Part shown: positions 5,123 through 9,500 of the stretch, piece by piece
Position numbering within the stretch: position 1 is the first letter of the stretch
How the letters are laid out: every line of letters begins with the position of its first letter
Assembly: GCA_035494015.1 (NCBI GenBank)
Contig: DATJHJ010000099.1
Span: 1-9,500, forward strand
Length of the DNA: 9,500 nucleotides
Reading direction: 5' to 3'
Origin: CADCTB01 sp035494015
Lineage (GTDB): Bacteria; Actinomycetota; Acidimicrobiia; Acidimicrobiales; AC-14
The notes under the pieces: generated by a model
What the model was told of the DNA's origin: nothing
Seen by the model: the letters and a program-made list of their open reading frames with translations, nothing else
Database searches by the model: none
Position numbers and translations under genes: made by a program

Positions 5123-5895
5123 AGATCGTCGGGAGCGGCGGGGTCGTCGGGCGGGTACACGACCTCCCACAGACACAGGCCGCGGGCCGGCGCCACCTGG
5201 TTGGCGCCGGCCCGTGACCGTGCCCGGAGCAGGGCGGCCATCTCCCCCGCCCGCCGGCGGCCCAGGCCCATGGGGACCATGGTCCCGACCAGGGCCCGGA
5301 CCATCTGCTGGCAGAACGAGCTGGCGTCGATGTCGAAGCGCAGCAGCCCGTCGCCCAGGTCGTGCCATGACGCGTCGTAGACCAGGCGGACCAGGCTGGC
5401 GTCGGGGATCCGCTTGGGCACCCGGCAGAACGACGAGAAGTCGTGCTCGCCGATGATCGGGTCACAGGCCAGCCGGAGGGCGGCGAGGTCGAGGGGCTCG
5501 TCCACGTGCCAGGTGGTGGCGGCCAGGAACGGGTCGGGGACGGGCCGGTTGAGCACGGTGTAGCGGTACCGGCGGGCCAGGGCCGAGCGGCGGGCGTTGA
5601 ACCACGGCGGGGCCACCACGGCCGCCCGGACCACGATCTCCGGCCCCAGCATGGCGTTCAGGTGGCGCTGCAGCCGGAGCAGGTCGGGCTCCGCCTCGGC
5701 CACGTCGAAGGTGACGACCTGGCCCCAGGCGTGGACCCCGCGGTCGGTACGCCCGGCGACGATCAGGTTGACCGGCTGGCCTAGGACCGTCTCGACGGCA
5801 CGGCCCAGCTCGCCCCCGACGGTGCGGACGTTGCGGTTCTCCGAGAACCCGTGAAAGTTCGTCCCGTCGTAGGCGACCGTCATGCGGACCCTCAC
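5092..5895 (-). CDS. truA: tRNA pseudouridine(38-40) synthase
   Basis: TruA isomerises uridines 38-40 in the anticodon arm of many tRNAs. Counting from the GTG at 5893-5895 (267 residues), the start MRVRMTVAYDGTNFHGF matches the family opening, and AGRTDRGVHAWGQV (47-60) carries the catalytic Asp51. Further on come FNARRSALARRYRYTVLNRP, HDFSSFCR and SSFCQQMVRALVGTMVPMGLGRR, all typical of TruA. Other starts are possible: ATG at 5881-5883, which has GAGGG about 6 nt upstream but cuts off the conserved first four residues, and GTG at 5914-5916 or 5920-5922. I prefer the GTG at 5895 by conservation. The gene follows rplQ by 37 nt, as in many bacteria, and ends inside an inverted repeat. A 7-bp hairpin covers the start region. 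Confidence 0.93.
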   Translation of the reverse strand: MRVRMTVAYDGTNFHGFSENRNVRTVGGELGRAVETVLGQPVNLIVAGRTDRGVHAWGQVVTFDVAEAEPDLLRLQRHLNAMLGPEIVVRAAVVAPPWFNARRSALARRYRYTVLNRPVPDPFLAATTWHVDEPLDLAALRLACDPIIGEHDFSSFCRVPKRIPDASLVRLVYDASWHDLGDGLLRFDIDASSFCQQMVRALVGTMVPMGLGRRRAGEMAALLRARSRAGANQVAPARGLCLWEVVYPPDDPAAPDDLAAVTRQYGG

Positions 5896-5902
5896 GGGTC
5901 CG
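5885..5902 (-). promoter_or_regulatory. Hairpin with GNRA-type loop over the truA start
   Basis: On the minus strand CGGACCC-GTGA-GGGTCCG forms a perfect 7-bp stem closed by GUGA, a GNRA tetraloop. The loop begins with the GTG start codon preferred for truA, and the 3' arm holds the GAGGG that could serve the ATG at 5881-5883. The structure ends one base before that ATG. It could expose one start and hide the other; this role is an inference. Confidence 0.5.
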
Positions 5903-5932
5903 GTGGTGAGCTTCACCCGCACGGGTGGCGGG

Positions 5933-6286
5933 CTAGACCAGTTCGATGCGGGCCATCGGCGCGTTGTCACCGTGGCGGGGGCCGAGCTTGAGGATCCGGG
6001 TGTAGCCGCCGGGCCGGGCCTCGTAGCGGGGCCCGATCTCCTCGAACAGCTTGTGGGCCATGTCCTTGTCGCCCATGTAGGCGACCACCTGCCGGTGGTT
6101 GTGCACGCCGCCCTTGCGGGCCTTGGTGATCAGCTTCTCGGCGATCGGCCGCAGGGCCTTGGCCTTGGCCTCGGTGGTCACGATGCCCTCGGCCGCGAAC
6201 AGCGAGGCGGCCATGTTGGCGAACAGCAACCGCTGGTGGGCGGCGCTGCCCCCGAACCGCTTGCTCTTGGTGGGCGTGCCCGGCAT
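5933..6286 (-). CDS. rplQ: Large ribosomal subunit protein bL17
   Basis: bL17 is a 50S protein near the peptide exit tunnel. The 117-residue product has the usual N-terminus (GTPTKSKRFGGSAAHQRLLFANMAASLF) followed by IVTTEAKAKALRPIAEKLITKA at about 35-56, and the C-terminal GPRYEARPGGYTRILKLGPRHGDNAPMARIELV; this is the normal short bacterial form, without the long acidic or basic tails of some actinobacteria. The ATG at 6284-6286 comes 5 nt after the rpoA stop and has only a weak G-run as ribosome binding site, so translation is probably coupled to rpoA. This is the rpoA-rplQ end of the alpha operon. Confidence 0.97.
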   Translation of the reverse strand: MPGTPTKSKRFGGSAAHQRLLFANMAASLFAAEGIVTTEAKAKALRPIAEKLITKARKGGVHNHRQVVAYMGDKDMAHKLFEEIGPRYEARPGGYTRILKLGPRHGDNAPMARIELV

Positions 6287-6291
6287 GGCGG

Positions 6292-7233
6292 CTACGCCCC
6301 CTTCGAGCGCAGGGCCAGGCCCCGCTCGTCGAGCTTCTGCAGCACCTCGTCGAGCGACTTCTGGCCGAAGTTGGTGATGGCCAGCAGGTCTTCCTCGGTC
6401 TTGTTGACCAGCTCGCCCACGGTGTTGATCTGGGCCCGCTTGAGGCAGTTCCGGGGCCGCTCGGACAGGTCGAGCTCCTCGATGGCCAGGTCCAGGTCCG
6501 GGGACCCGCTGCCCAAGGCGCCGACGTCGCCGAGCTCGAGGGCCCGGGGGGCGTCGCTCATCTCGGCCACCAGGGTGATCAGCGAGCGCAGGGTGGCGCC
6601 GGCCGAGGCCAGGGCCTCCCGGGGCGAGATGGACCCGTCGGTCTCGATGTCGAGCGTCAGCTTGTCGTAGTTGGTGGCCTGCTCGACCCGGGTGGGCTCC
6701 ACCGCGAACGCCACCCGGCGGACGGGCGAAAAGATCGAGTCGATGGGGATGACCCCGATGACCGACGACTTCTTGTTCTTGTCGGCCGACACGTAGCCCC
6801 GGCCCCGCTCGACGGTGATGTCGAGGGCCAGGCGGGCCTTCTGCGACAGGGTGGCGATGTGCATCTCGGGGTTCAGGATCTCGACGTCGGCGTGGGGCTG
6901 CAGGTCACGGGCGGTGACCTCGCCGGGGCCGCGGGCGTCGAGGCGCAGCGTGACCGGCTCGTCGGACTCGACCCGCAGGACCAGATCCTTCAGGTTGAGC
7001 ATGATGTCGGTGACGTCCTCCTTCACCCCCGGGATGGTGGTGAACTCGTGGAGGACGTCGTCGAACCGGATGGACGTGACGGCGGCGCCGGGGATGGACG
7101 AGAGCAGGGTTCGCCGTAGCGAGTTGCCCAGGGTGTGCCCGAAGCCGGGCTCCAGGGGCGAGATGCTGAACCGCTGGCGGTCGCCCTCCTGCTCGCCGAG
7201 AGCTTCGACAGAGGGGCGCTGAATGATGAGCAT
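6292..7233 (-). CDS. rpoA: DNA-directed RNA polymerase subunit alpha
   Basis: RpoA dimerises to seed assembly of RNA polymerase, and its C-terminal domain contacts UP elements and activators. The product has 313 residues. The N-terminal domain spans about 1-228: ISPLEPGFGHTLGNSLRRTLLSSIPGAAVTSI at about 24-55 is the signature dimer and assembly region, and DVTDIMLNLKDL follows at 73-84. After a short linker (GSGSPDLDLA, to about 250), the C-terminal domain has LSERPRNCLKRAQINTVGELV (256-276) and NFGQKSLDEV. Arg259, Asn262, Gly290, Lys292 and Ser293 match the DNA-binding residues known as R265, N268, G296, K298 and S299 in E. coli, so UP-element binding should be intact. The ATG at 7231-7233 has AGGAAAG upstream, which begins at the rpsD stop. 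The normal neighbours rpsD and rplQ flank it. Confidence 0.98.
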   Translation of the reverse strand: MLIIQRPSVEALGEQEGDRQRFSISPLEPGFGHTLGNSLRRTLLSSIPGAAVTSIRFDDVLHEFTTIPGVKEDVTDIMLNLKDLVLRVESDEPVTLRLDARGPGEVTARDLQPHADVEILNPEMHIATLSQKARLALDITVERGRGYVSADKNKKSSVIGVIPIDSIFSPVRRVAFAVEPTRVEQATNYDKLTLDIETDGSISPREALASAGATLRSLITLVAEMSDAPRALELGDVGALGSGSPDLDLAIEELDLSERPRNCLKRAQINTVGELVNKTEEDLLAITNFGQKSLDEVLQKLDERGLALRSKGA

Positions 7234-7244
7234 TGGCTTCTTTC

Positions 7245-7868
7245 CTACTTCGAGTAGAGCTCGACGATGAGGGACTCCCGGACCGGGACGTCGATGTGCT
7301 CCCGGAGGGGCAGGTCGCGCACGGTGGCCGAGAAGCCCTCGCCGCCGACTTCCAGCCAGGGCGGCTTGATGCGGTCGAGCGTGTCCAGGTTGTGGCGCAG
7401 GACGATCATGGACCGGGACTTCTCCCGGATCTCCACGACGTCACCCTTGCGCACCTGGTAGCTGGGGATGGTGACGCGGCGGCCGTTGACGTTGACGTGG
7501 CCGTGGCGGACGAACTGGCGGGCCTGGTTGCGGCTGGAGCCCCAGCCGGCCCGGAAGGCGACGTTGTCGAGGCGCTGTTCGAGCATGCGCAGGAGGTTCT
7601 CGCCGGTGATGCCGTCCTGGCGGTTGGCCTCCTTGTACATGTTGCGGAACTGCTTCTCGAGCACGCCGTAGATGCGGCGGGCCTTCTGCTTCTCCCGCAG
7701 CTGGAGCATGTACTCCGACTCCCGGATGCGGCCGCGGCCGTGCATCCCGGGCGGGTAGGGCCGGCGCTCGATCGGGCACTTCATCGAGTCGCACTTCGGG
7801 CCCTTCAAGAACAGCTTCATCTTCTCCCGCCGGCAGAGGCGGCAGACCGGACCGGTGTACCTAGCCAT
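7245..7868 (-). CDS. rpsD: Small ribosomal subunit protein uS4, zinc-binding type
   Basis: uS4 is a primary 16S rRNA binder that starts 30S assembly and often represses its own operon. The 207-residue product begins MARYTGPVCRLCRREKMKLF. Cys9, Cys12, Cys26 and Cys31 (C-x2-C-x13-C-x4-C) form the zinc motif, so this is the zinc-containing form and not a cysteine-free replacement. The S4 RNA-binding domain lies at about 98-160: LEQRLDNVAFRAGWGSSRNQARQFVRHGHVNVNGRRV. The C-terminus (DVPVRESLIVELYSK) is typical. The ATG at 7866-7868 is 3 nt after the rpsK stop, with GGAGGG inside the last rpsK codons as ribosome binding site. Confidence 0.98.
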   Translation of the reverse strand: MARYTGPVCRLCRREKMKLFLKGPKCDSMKCPIERRPYPPGMHGRGRIRESEYMLQLREKQKARRIYGVLEKQFRNMYKEANRQDGITGENLLRMLEQRLDNVAFRAGWGSSRNQARQFVRHGHVNVNGRRVTIPSYQVRKGDVVEIREKSRSMIVLRHNLDTLDRIKPPWLEVGGEGFSATVRDLPLREHIDVPVRESLIVELYSK

Positions 7869-7871
7869 GTC

Positions 7872-8270
7872 TCAGACCCTCCGGCGCTTCGGGGGGCGGC
7901 AGCCGTTGTGGGGGATGGGGGTGAGGTCCTTGATGCCGGAGACCTCGATCCCGGTGTTCTGCAGGGACCGGATGGCCGTCTCCCGGCCCGAGCCGGGGCC
8001 CTTGACCAGCACGTCGACCTTGCGGATGCCGTGCTCCATGGCTCGTCGCCCACACGCCTCGGCGGCCAGCTGGGCGGCGAAGGGGGTGGACTTGCGGGAG
8101 CCCTTGAAGCCGACGTTGCCGGCCGACGCCCAGGCCAGGACGTTGCCTTCCATGTCGCTGATCGAGATGATCGTGTTGTTGAACGAGCTCTTGATGTGGG
8201 CGACGCCGTAGCTGACGTTCTTCCGCTCGCGCTTCTTGGGCCGCCGGCCTCCCGGCTTGGGCTTCGGCAT
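7872..8270 (-). CDS. rpsK: Small ribosomal subunit protein uS11
   Basis: uS11 sits on the 30S platform near the mRNA path. The 132-residue product carries a basic N-terminal stretch (GGRRPKKRERKNV), then GVAHIKSSFNNTIISISDMEGN at about 22-43, SAGNVGFKGSRKSTPFAAQLAA, VLVKGPGSGRETAIRSL near 87-103, and the C-terminal TPIPHNGCRPPKRRRV, all family signatures. Its ATG at 8268-8270 shares one base with the rpsM stop (TAATG), so ribosomes finishing rpsM can restart here. It is followed by rpsD after 3 nt. Confidence 0.98.
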   Translation of the reverse strand: MPKPKPGGRRPKKRERKNVSYGVAHIKSSFNNTIISISDMEGNVLAWASAGNVGFKGSRKSTPFAAQLAAEACGRRAMEHGIRKVDVLVKGPGSGRETAIRSLQNTGIEVSGIKDLTPIPHNGCRPPKRRRV

Positions 8271-8647
8271 TACTTGCGAACCTTCTTCTTGCCGGCCACG
8301 GTCTTCTTCGGGCCCTTGCGGGTACGGGCGTTGGTGTGGGTCCGCTGGCCGCGCACGGGCAGGCCCCGGCGGTGGCGGATGCCCTGGTAGCAGCCGATCT
8401 CGATCTTGCGCTTGATGTCCTGGGCCACGTCGCGGCGCAGGTCACCTTCGACCTTCAGGTTGGCGTCGATGTGGGTGCGGAGCTGGGCGACCTCCTCTTC
8501 GGTGAGGTCGCGAACACGCGTGTTGGGATCGATCCCGGTCGCCAGGCAGACCTGGGTGGCGGTGGTCCGGCCGATCCCGAGGATGTAGGTGAGAGCGATC
8601 TCCAGCCGCTTCTCGCGGGGAATGTCGACTCCCGAGATGCGCGCCAT
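8270..8647 (-). CDS. rpsM: Small ribosomal subunit protein uS13
   Basis: uS13 is in the 30S head and bridges to the 50S subunit; its C-terminal tail touches the P-site tRNA. The 125-residue product shows the helix-turn-helix-like start MARISGVDIPREKRLEIALT, then YILGIGRTTATQV, a middle coiled helix VAQLRTHIDANLKVEGDLRRDV (about 53-74), and the signature GIRHRRGLPVRGQRTHTNARTRKGPKKTV, with a lysine-rich tail. The ATG at 8645-8647 has no strong ribosome binding site. The gene lies 58 nt beyond rpmJ, the widest gap in the cluster, and overlaps rpsK by one base. Confidence 0.98.
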   Translation of the reverse strand: MARISGVDIPREKRLEIALTYILGIGRTTATQVCLATGIDPNTRVRDLTEEEVAQLRTHIDANLKVEGDLRRDVAQDIKRKIEIGCYQGIRHRRGLPVRGQRTHTNARTRKGPKKTVAGKKKVRK

Positions 8648-8705
8648 CAGATTGCCCGCTCAGAGATCCGCTCCGGCCACGTCTCGTTCGCTGCGCTCAC
8701 TCGAC
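8648..8705. other. 58-nt rpmJ-rpsM spacer with a GAGCGCAGCGA-type repeat motif
   Basis: The minus strand of the spacer starts just after the rpmJ stop with GAGTGAGCGCAGCGAACGAG. This resembles the GAGCGAGCGCAGCGAGCGAG-like motif that I recall as recurrent between genes in high-G+C genomes. The rest of the spacer has no clear promoter and only a weak ribosome binding site for rpsM. Confidence 0.4.
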
Positions 8706-8819
8706 TCACCCCTGCCGCTGCTTGTGGCGGGGATTGGAACAGATCACCATGACCTTGCCCTCCCGGCGGATGACCTTGCAGCGCTCACAGATCTTCTTGA
8801 CGCTGGGCTTGACTTTCAT
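8706..8819 (-). CDS. rpmJ: Large ribosomal subunit protein bL36, zinc-binding type
   Basis: bL36 is the smallest 50S protein and helps organise 23S rRNA near the exit side. The 37-residue product reads MKVKPSVKKICERCKVIRRE followed by GKVMVICSNPRHKQRQG. Cys11, Cys14, Cys27 and His32 form the standard zinc ribbon, so this is the zinc-dependent version and not the cysteine-free paralogue that some actinobacteria switch on under zinc starvation. The length is the normal 37. The ATG is at 8817-8819, the TGA at 8706-8708. It stands between infA (25 nt upstream) and rpsM, the classic order. No strong ribosome binding site is seen, suggesting coupling to infA translation. Confidence 0.96.
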   Translation of the reverse strand: MKVKPSVKKICERCKVIRREGKVMVICSNPRHKQRQG

Positions 8820-8844
8820 CGGCAGACTTTCAATGTGGCTGCCT

Positions 8845-9069
8845 CTACTTGTAGCGGTAGGTGATGCGCCCACGACTGATGTCGTACGGCGTGAGTTCCA
8901 CCTGCACCCGGTCGCCCGGCAGGATCCGGATGTAGTGCATCCGCATCTTGCCCGAGATGTGCGCGAGTACCTTGTGTCCGTTCTCCAGCTCGACGCGGAA
9001 CATGGCGTTGGGCAGCGGCTCGACGACCGTGCCTTCCATCACGATGGCGTCTTCCTTGGGCTTGGGCAG
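8845..9069 (-). CDS. infA: Translation initiation factor IF-1, with a probable CTG start
   Basis: IF-1 occupies the 30S A site during initiation. From the CTG at 9067-9069 the 74-residue protein is (M)PKPKEDAIVMEGTVVEPLPN, then AMFRVELENGHKVLAHISGK, MRMHYIRILPGDRVQVELTP and YDISRGRITYRYK: a full-length OB fold. The segment KEDAIVMEGTV matches E. coli KEDNIEMQGTV, so the codons before the GTG at 9040-9042 are clearly IF-1 coding sequence. No ATG, GTG or TTG lies in frame upstream of the CTG near the start, while AGGAG (9078-9082) lies 8 nt before it. The GTG at 9040-9042 would give only 65 residues, though it overlaps the TGA of the map frame (GTGA). I favour CTG, with a base error or shorter form as alternatives. 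It has its own promoter-like sequence at 9126-9156. Confidence 0.93.
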   Translation of the reverse strand: MPKPKEDAIVMEGTVVEPLPNAMFRVELENGHKVLAHISGKMRMHYIRILPGDRVQVELTPYDISRGRITYRYK

Positions 9070-9500
9070 GTGATTTTCTCCTGACGACGCGTGTCGACCA
9101 GCAAACTGCCGGGGGACAGGTGGATAGAGTAACGCAATTCGGGGCGTTCGGTTCCCGGGGGTCGGCGCGCGGCCGGCCGCCCGATCTGCCCTGCCCGGCG
9201 CAAGTCGAGGACGGTGAGGACCTCCGGGCCGTCGTCGGTGACGGCGATCGAGTGCTCGAAGTGAGCCGACAGTCGGCCGTCGGCGGTGACGACCGTCCAG
9301 CCGTCCTCGTTGAGCTGGGTGTCGGCGCTGCCCAGGTTCACCATGGGCTCGACGGCCAGCGCATGGCCCACCTTGAGCTTCAGCCCCCGCCCGGGCTCGC
9401 CGTAGTTCGGCACCTGGGGCTCCTCATGCATGGCCCGGCCGATGCCGTGCCCGACGTACTCCCGCACCACCGAGAAGCCGGCGCCCTCGGCCACCGTCTG
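9039..9500 (-). CDS. map: Methionine aminopeptidase, C-terminal part with a long tail (5' end off the window)
   Basis: MetAP removes the first methionine from new proteins. The visible 153 codons begin QTVAEGAGFSVVREYVGHGIG and include the metal-site residues of type I enzymes: His in VGHGIG, His in MHEEPQVPNY, Glu in AVEPMV, and Glu in AHFEHSIAV. All second-half ligands are therefore present. The family normally ends soon after the GPEVLTV segment (about 9222), but here the frame runs some 60 residues more in a low-complexity Arg/Pro/Gly-rich tail to a TGA at 9039-9041. That tail spans the infA promoter, ribosome binding site and first codons. It does not look like a known domain. The map-infA order is normal. 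The start is beyond the window. Confidence 0.93.
   Translation of the reverse strand, partial: QTVAEGAGFSVVREYVGHGIGRAMHEEPQVPNYGEPGRGLKLKVGHALAVEPMVNLGSADTQLNEDGWTVVTADGRLSAHFEHSIAVTDDGPEVLTVLDLRRAGQIGRPAARRPPGTERPELRYSIHLSPGSLLVDTRRQEKITCPSPRKTPS
9078..9082 (-). promoter_or_regulatory. Ribosome binding site of infA (supports the CTG start)
   Basis: On the minus strand AGGAG ends 8 nt before the CTG at 9067-9069. Good spacing to the CTG, and poor spacing (about 35 nt) to the GTG at 9040-9042, is the main non-homology argument for the CTG start. Confidence 0.7.
9126..9156 (-). promoter_or_regulatory. Probable infA promoter inside the map 3' region
   Basis: On the minus strand TACTCT (9126-9131) fits the TAnnnT -10 pattern and would give a leader of about 50 nt before the infA CTG. 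The same stretch reads GGGAAC (9151-9156), 16 nt, then CGTTAC (9129-9134), which resembles the GGAAC and CGTT elements of ECF-type sigma promoters such as those of the SigR/SigE group. Which sigma factor uses it, if any, is inferred only. Confidence 0.45.

Noticed and set aside
7233..8390. Plus-strand open frame of about 385 codons opposite rpsD and rpsK
   Set aside because: It lies fully antisense to two clear ribosomal protein genes and has no recognisable motif.
8706..8819. Zinc-independent bL36 and uS4 paralogues
   Set aside because: Both proteins here keep all four zinc ligands, so these are the primary zinc-binding forms.
9040..9042. GTG as the start of infA (65 residues, overlapping the map stop)
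   Set aside because: IF-1 homology continues upstream of it (KEDAIV). The protein would lack its first strand residues, and the AGGAG site is too far away. It is kept only as an alternative.
9039..9222. Frameshift in map explaining the C-terminal tail
   Set aside because: All conserved residues up to EVLTV are in one frame and nothing of the family is missing, so there is no lost segment for a frameshift to explain.

Overview
The window is about 70% G+C and carries an actinobacterial-type translation and transcription locus on the minus strand, with a short block of unrelated genes set into it. A mycothiol-dependent maleylpyruvate isomerase-type protein, a four-cysteine uS4, a zinc-type bL36, frequent GTG starts and start codons lying just downstream of TAnnnT boxes all fit Actinobacteria. 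An Acidimicrobiia-like lineage is my guess from protein flavour; it is not proven. The sequence looks chromosomal. I see no phage, transposon, tRNA, rRNA or CRISPR, and there is no gene-free stretch over 300 bases.

Reading along the minus strand from the right edge, the first block (9500 to 5092) is map (3' part only), infA, rpmJ, rpsM, rpsK, rpsD, rpoA, rplQ and truA. This is the end of the spc/alpha ribosomal cluster: N-terminal methionine removal, initiation factor IF-1, ribosomal proteins bL36, uS13, uS11, uS4 and bL17, the RNA polymerase alpha subunit, and a tRNA pseudouridine synthase. The genes are tightly packed. rpsM and rpsK share a TAATG junction. infA has its own promoter-like sequence and appears to start at a CTG codon, inside the C-terminal tail of the map frame.

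The middle block (5066 to 1069) breaks the truA-rplM-rpsI order that is common in Actinobacteria. On the plus strand are a small coiled-coil orphan gene and a YceI-family lipocalin-like gene, the latter behind a perfect 20-bp MarR-style palindrome. On the minus strand are a UvrD-like SF1 helicase and a DinB/MDMPI-family protein with an SCP2-like C-terminal half. YceI and truA converge on a long inverted repeat.

The left block (1046 to 1) resumes the conserved order on the minus strand: rplM, rpsI and the start of glmM. The glmM fragment shows the canonical N-terminal phosphohexomutase motif followed by two in-frame copies of a 30-bp repeat, running off the edge of the window.

No wholly new multi-gene system is evident. 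The points most worth checking are the CTG start of infA, the map tail over the infA control region, the repeat inside glmM, the palindromic operator before YceI and the hairpin at the truA start.
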